Positions 44,829-54,256 are shown, numbered from the stretch's first letter. The stretch: 64,000 nt of DNA from Phyllobacterium sp. 628 (GCF_014189505.1 NZ_CP050302.1:124001-188000); one strand, 5' to 3'. Program-made: numbers and translations. The notes: a model not told the origin generated them from the sequence alone.

Positions 44829-45082
44829 TCAGCAACGCTGGCTCGTAATTGGGCCAGCGTCGCAACGCTTATTTCCATCAATCAGACGTTCCCAGTTTTC
44901 ATACGCGAACTGCGCTTTGTCAGCGTCATTGCACTCCAAACTTTTGACAAAGCGACGCGCATCGCCTTCGGGGCGATACTGGTATGGATAGTCCGTCGCG
45001 AACAGGACTCTGTTAGGCCCAACCGCCTCGACTGCTCGTTTAAATAGTCCGGGCTGAACATGACGCAGCGGGGGGCTGGATG
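44829..45082 (-). pseudogene. Amidohydrolase C-terminal remnant
   Basis: On the minus strand this stretch encodes the tail of an amidohydrolase-2-family metal hydrolase: VGPNRVLFATDYPYQYRPEGD holds the family Asp, followed by the helical end FAYENWERLI. About 230 residues expected upstream (metal-binding barrel) are absent. Instead the frame is joined near 45082 to a piece of a monooxygenase gene in another frame. It is a deletion scar, not a working enzyme. Confidence 0.65.
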
Positions 45083-45216
45083 CGCGATTTGAACAATTCG
45101 TAGAGATGATTGCCCAATTCATTCGTCCTCACACTCTGGGCCTCCATTGTAAAGACCCGTTCGAACTCGGCGCTCTTACCCTCCTTGACATTCAGCCTCA
45201 CGATCATTCCGATCAT
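45083..45216 (-). pseudogene. Antibiotic-biosynthesis-monooxygenase (ABM) N-terminal remnant
   Basis: From an ATG at 45216, with GAAGGGAG before it, 45 residues (MIGMIVRLNVKEGKSAEFER and on to LYELFKSR) match the first half of small ABM-domain quinol monooxygenases of about 95-100 residues. The match stops near 45083 and the frame runs on into the amidohydrolase piece read out of frame, ending at 45040. Upstream, 45217-45408 shows no recognisable gene. Confidence 0.6.
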
Positions 45217-45408
45217 CGTGTCTCCCTTCTGGTCGTCCGGCCATTCGCGCAGCGTCGATCTTGACCCAGTCGCCAGTGACCTTGCCACCCTCGGGTCGTG
45301 CCATAATCGCAATCATCCGATTCCAGAGCCACAATCGACACCGGCTGAGAGCGTCGCAGAGCCAACGACCTGCAGCAACGATGGCTGGTCGACCCGGCCC
45401 GAATAGGC

Positions 45409-45442
45409 AAGCCCAGCTCCATGAGGGTGAAGCTGGGCTTGG
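45409..45442 (-). terminator. Stem-loop after the isochorismatase gene
   Basis: CAAGCCCAGCT at 45409-45419 pairs perfectly with AGCTGGGCTTG at 45432-45442 (11 pairs, 12-base loop), starting 8 bases past the isochorismatase stop on the minus strand. No T run follows, but position and strength suit a terminator. Confidence 0.55.
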
Positions 45443-45449
45443 CAATTGA

Positions 45450-46067
45450 TTATTCACGCGCTTGCAGGAATTCCTGCGTCGTGACCGCATGACCGTAGAA
45501 GGGAATGATGTCAGTCAAGAACGAAGTCTGCTGCTCCTTTGTAAAGGCTGCAGAAGCGTCGTAGATGACAGTCGTGTTATAGCCGAGGTCGTGGGCATTG
45601 CGGACTGTTGACTCAACACACTGCCGCAGGGCAAATCCCATCACATAAATGTCGTCGATGCGATTGTTACGCAAGTAGCTGTCCAGCGTGGTGGCGGCAA
45701 AAGCGCTACTGCCTCCGGTGCGCTCGCTGATCACATACTCTTGAGCGGCAGGTTCAAAGCCTGGAAAGAAATCCGTCTGTTTGCCGAGGAAAGATCGGTA
45801 CTGGGGCATCATCGCACGAAGCCCGTATTTCCCTCGTCCAAGTGCCCGGTAAGCCGGCTCGAGTACCATTGTGACATGGATCACTTCCATGTTGCGGAGG
45901 CGTGCCTCCCTCAGAACCTTTGCAGAGTTCGCGACTGCGGCGTCAATCTGCTCGCGGTCTTGGAACTGCGGGTTAATACTGCCGGTAGGAGCCAACCAGT
46001 CGTTCTGATATTCAATGAGTATCAGCGCGCTTTTCGTACCGGTTTCCCTGGCTTTCATTTCGTTCAT
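45450..46067 (-). CDS. Isochorismatase-family (cysteine) hydrolase
   Basis: A 205-residue cysteine hydrolase. The triad is visible: Asp23 in LIEYQNDW, Cys150 in MGFALRQCVESTV, and a possible third position in SERTGGSSAF where a lysine or arginine normally precedes. Members cleave isochorismate, nicotinamide, carbamoyl groups or ureas; substrate not identifiable. The start at 46067 has AGGAAA ahead; the frame extends to 46310 without similarity. It lies 136 bases downstream of an SDR gene, both probably under the AraC regulator at 47134. Confidence 0.82.
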   Translation of the reverse strand: MNEMKARETGTKSALILIEYQNDWLAPTGSINPQFQDREQIDAAVANSAKVLREARLRNMEVIHVTMVLEPAYRALGRGKYGLRAMMPQYRSFLGKQTDFFPGFEPAAQEYVISERTGGSSAFAATTLDSYLRNNRIDDIYVMGFALRQCVESTVRNAHDLGYNTTVIYDASAAFTKEQQTSFLTDIIPFYGHAVTTQEFLQARE

Positions 46068-46203
46068 GGCAATTTTCCTATAGGTGGATGGTAATGAAAT
46101 CGTTCGGGCTGCGGCTCGGCGTCGAAGTTTCCGAGCGTCAGACTGGTGTCTGACACTTCTGGTTTCGGGGTATCGACAAAGGATGTGCAGTTGCGTGACG
46201 GTC

Positions 46204-46962
46204 TTAAAGCAACTGCCCGCCTGAAATGTCGAAGGTAGTGCCGTTCGCCCAACCCAAATCGTTGGACAGGATGGCAGCAACCGCGCCGCCGACATCGTCC
46301 GGCTGGCCAACGCGACCCAGCGCGATGCTTTGCGCCACCCAGGCGTTTACATCGTGATTGTCACGCACTGCGCCGCCGCCGAAGCCGGTTGCGATTGCAC
46401 CGGGCGCGATGGCGTTCACTCGGATACGGCGTGCGCCAAACTCGACTGCCATGTATCGGGTCAGGACCTCGATTGCAGCCTTCATCGACGCGTAGAGGCT
46501 GTAACCCGCCATCGTGAAGCGCACGAAGCCCGACGAGACGTTGAGGATGCGCCCGCCGTCCGCGATAAGCGGCAACAGCTTCTGCGTCAGAAAGATGGGA
46601 CCGCGCAAATGCGTGCTGACCAACGAGTCGAACTGCTCCTCTGTCGCATCGGCGAAGTTGGCAAACAGGCCGTTTCCGGCGTTGTTGACGAGAAAGTCGA
46701 ATTGATCGCGCTTAAACGTCGTTTTGAGGGTCTGTGCCGTCTTTTCGGCAAACGCAGCAAAGCTCGCAGTATCGGTAACGTCGAACGCAAGCATCGTCGC
46801 CGACCCGCCCAGTGCCTCGATCTCCTTTTGCAAGTCGTCGGCTTCCGCCACGCCAGTGCGGTAGGTGCCGATGATATGAACGCCGCGCTTGGCAAGATGC
46901 AGCGCCATGTTGCGACCGAGGCCGCGGCTAGCGCCGGTTATAAGTGCGATCTGATTGGCCAT
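46204..46962 (-). CDS. Short-chain dehydrogenase/reductase (SDR)
   Basis: A 252-residue classical SDR: cofactor motif TGASRGLGRNMA at about 9-20, NNAG at about 93-96, catalytic serine in NVSSG, and Tyr157-xxx-Lys161 in YASMK. The end GWANGTTFDISGGQ is typical of 3-oxoacyl-reductase-like family members. GAGGATACATC precedes the ATG at 46962. It is divergent from the AraC-type regulator and probably cotranscribed with the isochorismatase-family gene. Substrate unknown. Confidence 0.87.
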   Translation of the reverse strand: MANQIALITGASRGLGRNMALHLAKRGVHIIGTYRTGVAEADDLQKEIEALGGSATMLAFDVTDTASFAAFAEKTAQTLKTTFKRDQFDFLVNNAGNGLFANFADATEEQFDSLVSTHLRGPIFLTQKLLPLIADGGRILNVSSGFVRFTMAGYSLYASMKAAIEVLTRYMAVEFGARRIRVNAIAPGAIATGFGGGAVRDNHDVNAWVAQSIALGRVGQPDDVGGAVAAILSNDLGWANGTTFDISGGQLL

Positions 46963-47133
46963 GATGTATCCTCTTGAGGGTGTCTGGTTAAAAAATCGGC
47001 GCTGCCAGGAGCGCTTTCTCGATGTTCTCAACCTACTGGATGACAGCTCGGCAAACCCGCCCAATCGGCTCATCGTTTTGCCTGATTGTCTCAATTGCTT
47101 GACGTGGGGAAATAACGATGTACTGGTTTCGCA

Positions 47134-48033
47134 ATGAGCGAACATCTTACACCCCACCTCGACATTGCGCTGCGCCACGCGTCTTCCGGGTTCAACGTCA
47201 CGCCGATCCCGCGGCTGGAAATCAGTGTGGGACAGGCCACGACAGGGAAGGCGCCATGTCTTTACCGCTCCATGATTTGCTTCATTCTGCAGGGTTCGAA
47301 GCACGTGGCGGTCAACGACCAACGTTTAAGCTATGATCCCGCGCAATACCTCATCAGCGCGCTCGATTTGCCGTTGATCGGCCAGATATCAGACGAAGAC
47401 AAGACACGGCCCTATGTCGCGGTTTCGTTGGATTTGGATCCCGCCATATTGGCCGATATTGCATCCTCCATGCCGCATGTACGCGACACTGATCCCGGAG
47501 GCCTTGGCATAACGATCAATCCGATGACAGCGCCGCTACGGGATACTTTGCTACGTCTGCTATCCTTGCTCAACACCCCCGCTGACATTCCCGTTCTTGC
47601 TCCCATGGCTGAACGAGAATTGCTCTATCGTCTCCTGCAAGGTCCACAAGGCCGCCTGTTGCGTCAGATCGCTCAGCCTGACGGGGCGCTCGACCGTATC
47701 CGGCGCGCGGTAGCGTGGATAAGGGACAACTACAATGCCCGCTTGCGCATCGAAGCGCTTTGCAGTGCAAGCGGGATGAGCCGTGCCAGCCTTCATCGGC
47801 ATTTTCTGGCAATGACAGGCCTCAGCCCTATTCAGTATCAGAAGCAGCTCCGGTTACAGGAAGCGCGCCAGTTGTTGCTTGGTGGCGACCGTAACGCATC
47901 CGACGTTGCTTTCGCTGTTGGATATGAGAGTTCCTCACAATTCAGTCGCGAATACCTCCGGCAGTTCGGTGCCCCGCCTGCGCGTAGCGTGCGTCAGATA
48001 AGGCAGGCTATCAGCAGTTCAGTGCTGAACTGA
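47134..48033 (+). CDS. AraC-family transcriptional regulator
   Basis: A 299-residue AraC/XylS regulator with an N-terminal AraC_N/cupin-like domain (SMICFILQGSKHVAVNDQRL) and two C-terminal helix-turn-helix units (IEALCSASGMSRASLHRHF and ASDVAFAVGYESSSQFSREY). Divergent from the SDR gene with 171 bases between, which is a natural place for its binding sites. Genes of this pairing (YqhC type with aldehyde reductases) often answer to reactive carbonyls, but that is analogy. Confidence 0.87.
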   Translation: MSEHLTPHLDIALRHASSGFNVTPIPRLEISVGQATTGKAPCLYRSMICFILQGSKHVAVNDQRLSYDPAQYLISALDLPLIGQISDEDKTRPYVAVSLDLDPAILADIASSMPHVRDTDPGGLGITINPMTAPLRDTLLRLLSLLNTPADIPVLAPMAERELLYRLLQGPQGRLLRQIAQPDGALDRIRRAVAWIRDNYNARLRIEALCSASGMSRASLHRHFLAMTGLSPIQYQKQLRLQEARQLLLGGDRNASDVAFAVGYESSSQFSREYLRQFGAPPARSVRQIRQAISSSVLN

Positions 48034-48070
48034 CGGTCAGGCACCTGAGGGCCCCCATTTACAAACCCCA

Positions 48071-48625
48071 TCACTTGATGATCTTGGGCAATATCAGTTT
48101 TTCGAAGCTGGCAGCCAGATTTTTGACTTCAGACTCGCTGTTTGCCAGCAGGCGGAAATGAACCGCCCGTGCGCCAGTGCTGAAACCGTACGTCATTGTG
48201 TGGACGGATTTACTCTCGGCCTCATACAGTTGCCAACCGGGCACATTTCTGTATTTGATGCTTTGCACGGGCGTACAATTGCTCGCAGCGTTCTTGATCC
48301 GATGGCATTCTCGGATGAGTGCAAGCTTTAACAATGCAGCCGGTTGCTGGCTTAACAATTCCGGTCGGCTACCTCCGGCCATTCCATAAATGGAAAGCTG
48401 TCGCCAGAACGCAGATTTGAGTCGACATGATAAATAGATACTTTGTGCCTTGGCCTCCCGCTCACAACCGCTGGACCTGAAAGGACTGGGGATCGGGATT
48501 TGCAACGATATCTTGCTGAAATCCTCGATGATCGTGCCCGCTTTTGCGGCAAAGATGGCTGTGCACAGCGCAATACAGCTCAATGTCGCGACTTGAGCGA
48601 TACGTGCAAATCGGAGTTTTACCAT
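48071..48625 (-). CDS. Exported protein of unknown function
   Basis: A 184-residue protein with a signal peptide (hydrophobic VATLSCIALCTAIFAA, cut near AKAG at about residue 30). The mature part has four cysteines (GCEREAKAQ, LSCRLKS, RECHRIK, SNCTPVQ), suggesting disulfides in the periplasm, and the aromatic stretch KYRNVPGWQLYEAESKSVHT. I do not recognise a family. It faces the AraC gene and stands alone; the 318 bases upstream hold no gene. Confidence 0.6.
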   Translation of the reverse strand: MVKLRFARIAQVATLSCIALCTAIFAAKAGTIIEDFSKISLQIPIPSPFRSSGCEREAKAQSIYLSCRLKSAFWRQLSIYGMAGGSRPELLSQQPAALLKLALIRECHRIKNAASNCTPVQSIKYRNVPGWQLYEAESKSVHTMTYGFSTGARAVHFRLLANSESEVKNLAASFEKLILPKIIK

Positions 48626-48943
48626 GTCCCCTCACCGTCCGATATTGGATAGACAATTCCGACAGACTACCGAACTTACCAGTCCGCTAGATGCATTCAG
48701 AAATTCTACTGCATCGAAGCTTGCATCAGTAGAGCAACTTGCTCAGTTATTTGCAACTGAAAGTGTGACTATCTCCGGAAGAGTCCCCTCACCGAATCTC
48801 GACATAACTTGTTAAAAACATTGGCGATATTTGGATTGTGTTGGGATTGCTATCGGCGCCAAACTTGATCAAGCCAAGAGCGTTAAAGTTACAGTGCCCT
48901 GAGGGCGCATTTTAAGTGACCTGAGCAGCTTCTTCCCACCCGA
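48626..48943. other. Intergenic region, no gene seen
   Basis: This 318-base stretch lies between the exported unknown protein and the LuxR gene, both on the minus strand. It contains a short open frame on the plus strand near 48624-48815 with no ribosome site or recognisable product. No repeat or strong hairpin was found. Confidence 0.5.
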
Positions 48944-49756
48944 TCAGGAGAAAGTCACCGCCTCCGCGCCAACATCTGCGGGGAAAAAGGTTTCAGCGCC
49001 GATGAACATGGAAAAAAGCTCTCCCTGCGAGGAGATCTTCAGTTTTGCATAAATGCGCTTGCGATGAACTTTGACCGTCTCCGGACTGTTACCCAGCAAC
49101 CGGGCCATGGATTTCGTCGAATGGCCTTTCAACATCAAACGGACAATTTCGGCCTCGCGCGTGCTCAATCGAGAACTGCCGCATCGGTCAAAGGTGAGTC
49201 CCATATCAGGCAGGGCTCGATAAACCGGCGCATCCAGATTGGGCCAGTGTTTGTGGCACAGCGCAGCAATGACAGGCAACAGAGCGTCCAGTTGCCTGGT
49301 GGCGTCAGGAGCACAGCAGGCATCCGTGTTGCGCTGGCCGAGTGAGAGAACAATACTGGTACCGTTCCCGGCCCCAATGAAAATTGTCACTTCATCGCGC
49401 AGACCAATATCCGAATAAAACATCTTGTAATATTCGGACGTCTTGAAATCATCCGGTGCGCATTCATCAAGACTGACAACGCAATCCCGGATATCCGACT
49501 TGAAAAGCCCGTAAAACGGATCAAGCAAATAGGCATAACTCAGATACGGGCCAATCGTGCGCCGTGTCGCCTCAGCATCAAGGTTTGAATAGAGCTGGCG
49601 CGGCGGCAGATCCTGCGAGAAGACCGAAATGAAAATGCTGTCAAAGTTGAACACGCTCAGACACAAAGTGCTGAGCATCTCGGGAAAGTCGGCGCGACCC
49701 ACCGCCGTCACAGCACTGGCGATATTGGTTATCTGGCTGGTCGTGGAATTATCCAT
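48944..49756 (-). CDS. LuxR-family transcriptional regulator
   Basis: A 270-residue regulator with a C-terminal LuxR helix-turn-helix (LSTREAEIVRLMLKGHSTKS and VKVHRKRIYAKLKI, about 195-250) and an N-terminal half without the conserved residues of acyl-homoserine-lactone binding domains. It is likely an orphan regulator. The frame stays open to 49948, but the ATG at 49756 starts the domain. It lies downstream of and on the same strand as the agmatine deiminase remnant, 52 bases away, and in intact relatives may regulate that gene. Confidence 0.83.
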   Translation of the reverse strand: MDNSTTSQITNIASAVTAVGRADFPEMLSTLCLSVFNFDSIFISVFSQDLPPRQLYSNLDAEATRRTIGPYLSYAYLLDPFYGLFKSDIRDCVVSLDECAPDDFKTSEYYKMFYSDIGLRDEVTIFIGAGNGTSIVLSLGQRNTDACCAPDATRQLDALLPVIAALCHKHWPNLDAPVYRALPDMGLTFDRCGSSRLSTREAEIVRLMLKGHSTKSMARLLGNSPETVKVHRKRIYAKLKISSQGELFSMFIGAETFFPADVGAEAVTFS

Positions 49757-49808
49757 GCGATTGCTCCAGTTGATGGTGTCCCCGGGAGGACACCGGTCGC
49801 GCTGCCCA

Positions 49809-50621
49809 TCACGCCGGTTCCTGCTGCGTGATGCAATGAATCCCTCCGCCGCCAATTGCGATGGAATCGATCCGCACCTCACGCACCCGTCGCTCCGGGA
49901 ACAGTGACCGGAAGATACTACGGACGACCGTATCCGATGCAACACCATAAACCGGCATTACCACGCCCCCGTTGACCAAATAGGAGTTGACGTAGGACCG
50001 ACAGAATTTGGGATGCTGCGATGGCGCTTCAACAGCCTCCGGCACTGTCACAATCCTGATGCGACGGCCTCTGGCGTCCGTCTGCCCTTCCATGGCATCC
50101 AGGTTTTTCCGGATATAGTCATTCCATTCACTTGGCTCTGCGCCGGGGCTTTCCATCAAAACAACACCGGGCGCGACGAACACCGCAATACCATCGACAT
50201 GACCGTCGGTTTCGTCTTCGAGAGGATTACCGGGCAGCCAGATCACTTTGTCCCCGCCCAGCATTTCCTTCAGCTCGGTTTCAATCGCAACTTTGGTCCA
50301 GCCCGGATTGCGGTTGATATTGGGAAAGCATGTCTCCGTTGTGATGATCGTACCCTCACCGTCGACACTGACGCCGCCGCCTTCGGCGACAAGGTTTGAA
50401 GTAAAGGACTTCACATCGGCGGTTTCGCAAACGGCGCCCGAAAAAGCCGCATCGCCCTGATGCGGATGATACTTTCCACCCCAGGCATTAAAACGAAACC
50501 GTGTTCCTGCCCGCTTGCCGTTGGGATTTATGAGGAAACACGGCCCGGCATCACGAGCCCAGCTGTCATCAATATCAGCCTGAACAATATTGATATCATC
50601 ATCAAGCATGGCCCGTGCCTG
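49809..50621 (-). pseudogene. Agmatine deiminase/porphyromonas-type peptidyl-arginine deiminase, 5' end lost at an IS3 element
   Basis: The minus-strand frame encodes the C-terminal two thirds of an agmatine deiminase-family enzyme, with DDSWARDAGP, ETDGHVDGIAVFVAPG (catalytic Asp and His) and the C-terminal catalytic cysteine in GGGGIHCITQQ. The first roughly 80-100 residues are missing: the frame meets the inverted repeat of the IS3-family element at 50622. A weak ATG at 50609 remains but is unlikely to yield a working enzyme. The missing 5' part is not found beyond the IS elements. Confidence 0.8.
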
Positions 50622-50655
50622 TGGCCTGCCCCCATGAGGCGATCCGGGTTTAATG

Positions 50656-51540
50656 TTAGTGCAGACTTGGTCTGATTGCCATCACTGGCGTTGAGGCTGG
50701 CCCATTTTGAGACGGCCAGACAATAGCCACGGGAGCAGGTGATCTGTAACCCAACGATGAGTGTGGTCGGATAGTATTGTAATGCCGTCGCCAATTCTCG
50801 ATGACGATTTGTGCCTCCTTAAGTGTGTAGAAGATTTCTCCGTTGAGCAGTTCATCCCGAAGCTTTGAATTGAAACTCTCACAATAGCCGTTCTCCCATG
50901 GACTACCCGGCATGATGTAGGCGGTTTTGGCACCGACGGCAGCAATCCACTCTCTCAAGGCCTTGGCGATGAATTCAGGGCCATTGTCGGACCGGATGTG
51001 ACCAGGAATGCCGCGCAGGATAAACAGATCAGACAGAACGTCGATGACATCCGTCGCCTTCAACTTTCTGTCCACCCTGATGGCAATACATTCCCGTGTG
51101 AATTCGTCGATCACATTGAGCATACGGATTTTCCTTCCATTGTGCGTGCGAGCCTCAACAAAGTCATAGGACCAGACATGGTTGGGGTATTCCGGTCGAA
51201 GCCGGATGCACGAACTCTCATTCAGCCATAAACGTGTGCGCTTGGGTTGTCTGTGTGGAACTTTGAGCCCCTCACGCCGCCATATCCGCTCAACCCGTTT
51301 CACATTCACCACCCAACCCGCACGATGCAGCATCGCTGTGATGCGGCGATATCCGTAGCGGCCATATTGGAGAGCAAGTGCAATGATGTCGGCGGTCAGT
51401 GCCGCTTCATCGTCCGGTGTTTTCAAGAGCTTGCGCTGTGTGGATCGATGCTGGCCAAGAACCCGGCATGCCCGTCGTTCGGACACGTCAAATTCCTCAA
51501 CCACATGCTCCACACAGGCACGGCGGCGTGCGGGGCTTAA
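50656..51540 (-). CDS. IS3-family transposase OrfB (DDE integrase catalytic domain)
   Basis: The catalytic part of the transposase, with the DDE residues in HVWSYDFVEA (Asp), IRSDNGPEF (Asp) and NGYCESFNSK (Glu). It has no good start of its own: the frame continues upstream of an ATG at 51513 into KGKLLSPARRRA, which is reached from orfA by a -1 frameshift, so the product is made mainly as an OrfAB fusion. No disabling mutation is seen. Confidence 0.88.
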   Translation of the reverse strand, partial: LSPARRRACVEHVVEEFDVSERRACRVLGQHRSTQRKLLKTPDDEAALTADIIALALQYGRYGYRRITAMLHRAGWVVNVKRVERIWRREGLKVPHRQPKRTRLWLNESSCIRLRPEYPNHVWSYDFVEARTHNGRKIRMLNVIDEFTRECIAIRVDRKLKATDVIDVLSDLFILRGIPGHIRSDNGPEFIAKALREWIAAVGAKTAYIMPGSPWENGYCESFNSKLRDELLNGEIFYTLKEAQIVIENWRRHYNTIRPHSSLGYRSPAPVAIVWPSQNGPASTPVMAIRPSLH

Positions 51541-51815
51541 AAGTTTCCCTTTGCGGCCTCAGCAAGGATCATCTTGTCCAGCGTCAGATCCGAAACAGCC
51601 CGCCGAAGACGCGCATTCTCCGCTTCCAGTTCTTTCAGCCGCTTGACCTGATCACCCTTCAAGCCGCCGTATTCGGCCCGCCACCGGTAATATGTTACTT
51701 CCGTCACACCTATCGATCGAATGGCTTCTGCCATCGACTTCCCCTGCGAACTTAGAACATCTACCTGACGCAGTTTCATGACAATCTCTTCGGGCTTGTG
51801 TCGTTTGCTTGGCAT
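51537..51815 (-). CDS. IS3-family transposase OrfA (HTH/leucine-zipper)
   Basis: A 92-residue protein with an HTH_8-like domain (PEEIVMKLRQVDVLSSQGKS and VTEVTYYRWRAEYGG) and a coiled coil (LKELEAENARLRRAVSDL). It binds the element ends and is fused to OrfB on frameshifting at 51546-51552. The ATG at 51815 has AAGGATATTGAGA before it. Confidence 0.88.
   Translation of the reverse strand: MPSKRHKPEEIVMKLRQVDVLSSQGKSMAEAIRSIGVTEVTYYRWRAEYGGLKGDQVKRLKELEAENARLRRAVSDLTLDKMILAEAAKGNF
51546..51552 (-). other. Programmed -1 frameshift site (AAAGGGA)
   Basis: On the minus strand the bases read A AAG GGA in the orfA frame, which is exactly the X XXY YYZ slippery form. A one-base slip back to AAA GGG continues as KGKLLSPARRR into orfB. 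The site sits just before the orfA stop codon, the usual position in this IS group. Confidence 0.75.
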
Positions 51816-52008
51816 TCTCAATATCCTTTATCGGCTCAAAAGCCATACTTCATAAAGGACCACTTTCAAGGGGGCAGGCCATTGAACTTTCACCCCCAAT
51901 AGGCGTCCAACATTGACCCCCTTGGCACGATGATTAGCCCTTGCCGACCCGGAGCTGGCCGGGGTTGAGAAGGGTCGGCAAGGGCGGATTGATTGTCGGA
52001 CTTCTGCT

Positions 52009-52743
52009 TCAGCTTTGAGTGCGGTTTTTAAAGCGCCAGGATTCGTTTCCGGTCTCGATGATTTCGCAATGGTGGGTGAGGCGATCCAGCAAGGCCGTTG
52101 TCATTTTGGCGTCCCCGAAGACGGTCGGCCATTCGCCAAAATCAAGATTGGTTGTCACGATGACAGAAGTTCTCTCGTAGAGCTTGCTGATCAGATGGAA
52201 CAGAAGCTGCCCGCCAGACTGTGCGAAGGGCAGATATCCCAGTTCATCAAGAACGACGAAGTCGAGACGCATCAGATAATCAGCGATCCTTCCCTGTCGG
52301 CCGTTACGTGTTTCCATTTCCAGCCGATTGACCAGATCAACGACATTGAAGAAGCGGCCGCGCGTGCCGGACCGGATGAGCGCCCGGGCAATGGCGATCG
52401 CCAGGTGCGTTTTGCCGGAACCAGTGCCACCGACCAACACGAGGTTGCGCTGATCGGCCACGAATGTGCCGGTAATAAGCTCCCGGACTAAACCCTCGTT
52501 GATGGGTGTTCCGGTAAAGTCAAAGTCCTCGATGTCCTTTGCCAGTGGCAGTTTTGCGCAGGTCAGCTGGTAGCGTATGGAGCGTGCATGCTTTTCGGAG
52601 ATCTCCGATTGCAGCAGATCACCAACGATGCGCGGCGGCTCGTGCTGGCGTTTGATGCCATTGCTCATAATCTCATCATAGGCACTGCGCATGCCATAGA
52701 GCTTCAGGGTGCTTATCAATTCCAGAACCTGCGTGCGTTCCAT
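52009..52743 (-). CDS. istB: IS21 helper ATPase IstB
   Basis: A 244-residue AAA+ ATPase of the DnaC/IstB kind: Walker [10 protein letters not shown], Walker [13 protein letters not shown], and sensor region [12 protein letters not shown]. It assists IstA in target selection. It begins one base after the istA stop on the same strand. The sequence appears whole. Confidence 0.92.
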   Translation of the reverse strand: MERTQVLELISTLKLYGMRSAYDEIMSNGIKRQHEPPRIVGDLLQSEISEKHARSIRYQLTCAKLPLAKDIEDFDFTGTPINEGLVRELITGTFVADQRNLVLVGGTGSGKTHLAIAIARALIRSGTRGRFFNVVDLVNRLEMETRNGRQGRIADYLMRLDFVVLDELGYLPFAQSGGQLLFHLISKLYERTSVIVTTNLDFGEWPTVFGDAKMTTALLDRLTHHCEIIETGNESWRFKNRTQS

Positions 52744-52744
52744 A

Positions 52745-54256
52745 TCAGCTTGCCTTTCTCAAAGTGTCGTAGCGTGCGCAATTGGCAACGGGTTCATGCG
52801 TCAGGCGCAGCGCATCAGGGGTGAGAACTGTGACGGCCGGAGCCGGATCCCTGCTGCGGGTTAGGATGTTGATGATCACGGATGCTGAGAAGACGCCTTG
52901 GTTCAGGGCTTCCTGGCAGGCCGCCTCAACTGCCGGCAGACCATCAGTGGAAACGCACCCAAGGATCGTCACCATTTGCCGGTCACCATCACTCACGCCC
53001 TTCAGCTTCCGGCGAACCTTCTCCATTGCGGCGGGCAGATACCACTCACGGAAAGGAGCTCCATTGCGAAGTGCACCGGGCTTGCGGGCTAAAATTGGTA
53101 TATAATGCCAGGGATTATAAATCGTCTTGCCGCGTCCGAAGGCACGAACATGTTCGCCAACGACAACACCGCCCTGGCGGATGACGATCCGGTCGGCATA
53201 AGCGTGGATATCGACAGGACGGCCAACTGCCGTGGAGAGGACGGAATAGGCATTGTTGTCAAAGCGTACCAAGCAAGTCTTCGACACAGCCGCCGGGACG
53301 CTGTGGAAACCGTCGAATGGTCCCGCATAGGGGATCAGCTTGCTCCGTTCTTTCTCAAAGACCTCCCAGATCGTCCGGTCACTCTGTTCAACATGGCGTT
53401 GTTTCTTGGCGTACGCGATGCATTTATCGAGCAACCATGCGTTGAGTTCTTCCAGAGTTTCGAAGCGAAGGCGCGGCGTGAAGAAGCGTTCACGCACAAA
53501 TCCAACCTGGTTCTCGACTTGGCCTTTTTCCCAGCCTGATGCCGGAGTGCAGGCAACAGGCTGAACCAGATAGTGGCTGCACATCTGGAGAAAGCGGCGA
53601 TTATACTGGCGCTCTTTGCCGACGAACACGGTCTCCACCGCGGTCTTCATATTATCGTAGATACCGCGTGTACAGGTTCCCTTGAAGAAGGCAAACGCCC
53701 GGTCATGCGCATCAAAAACCATCTCCTGGCTTTCGCGTGGATAGGCGCGCACAAACATCATTCGGCTGTGACAAAGCCGCATATGCGCTACCTTCACCGT
53801 CATCGTCACTCCACTGATGACAACGACCTCATGGCTCCAGTCGAATTGGTAGGCATCACCTGCCTCAAAGAAAAGCGGCACGTAGGCATCTGTCGCTGCA
53901 GAACCACGCTTTTTTGCCCAAGCTTTCGCATAGCGCCGGATGGAATCATAACCGCCTTCAAACCCAAGGTCGCGTACACCTTCAAAAATCCGGATTAGCG
54001 TCAGTTGATCACGAGACGGTTTGCCGATATTGGCCTCTAAAAACCGTTCAACATGCTCACGCCATGGGCCAATCTTCGGCATCGGCTGGTGCTCTCGATC
54101 ATAGGAAAATGCTGTCTCGTTGGAGCGAAGGATCTTGCGCACCGTGTTGCGCGAAACATGCAGCTCTCGGCTGATCTTCTTCATCGACCAGCCTTGAACA
54201 TGAAAGGCTCGGCGAACTCGCGCTATGCTATCCACTGATTTCAACTCCCGCTCCAT
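52745..54256 (-). CDS. istA: IS21 transposase IstA
   Basis: A 503-residue transposase with an N-terminal helix-turn-helix ([19 protein letters not shown]), a DDE retroviral-integrase core ([31 protein letters not shown]) and a basic C-terminal domain. The ATG at 54256 is the start; a TTG three codons earlier is possible. It is intact and adjacent to the retained outer end at 54354. Confidence 0.9.
   Translation of the reverse strand: MERELKSVDSIARVRRAFHVQGWSMKKISRELHVSRNTVRKILRSNETAFSYDREHQPMPKIGPWREHVERFLEANIGKPSRDQLTLIRIFEGVRDLGFEGGYDSIRRYAKAWAKKRGSAATDAYVPLFFEAGDAYQFDWSHEVVVISGVTMTVKVAHMRLCHSRMMFVRAYPRESQEMVFDAHDRAFAFFKGTCTRGIYDNMKTAVETVFVGKERQYNRRFLQMCSHYLVQPVACTPASGWEKGQVENQVGFVRERFFTPRLRFETLEELNAWLLDKCIAYAKKQRHVEQSDRTIWEVFEKERSKLIPYAGPFDGFHSVPAAVSKTCLVRFDNNAYSVLSTAVGRPVDIHAYADRIVIRQGGVVVGEHVRAFGRGKTIYNPWHYIPILARKPGALRNGAPFREWYLPAAMEKVRRKLKGVSDGDRQMVTILGCVSTDGLPAVEAACQEALNQGVFSASVIINILTRSRDPAPAVTVLTPDALRLTHEPVANCARYDTLRKAS

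Larger units (their letters stand above)
50622..51881 (-). mobile_element. IS3-family insertion sequence, complete (about 1260 bp)
   Basis: Bounded by inverted repeats: TGGCCTGCCCCCATGA at 50622 (plus) and TGGCCTGCCCCCTTGA reading inward from 51881 (minus); the first 12 bases match exactly. It carries overlapping orfA and orfB with a frameshift signal. The KGKLLSPARRR junction suggests the IS407-type subgroup. Flanking trinucleotides are CTG on the left and TTG on the right, so no clear target duplication remains. The right end abuts IS21-type sequence at 51882. Confidence 0.88.

Noticed and set aside
45217..45408. Possible extra gene upstream of the monooxygenase remnant
   Set aside because: Several frames are open but none gives a recognisable protein or has a start with a ribosome site; treated as decayed sequence.
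48624..48815. Short plus-strand frame in the 318-base intergenic gap
   Set aside because: No ribosome site, no recognised motif, overlaps the start of the exported protein gene on the other strand.
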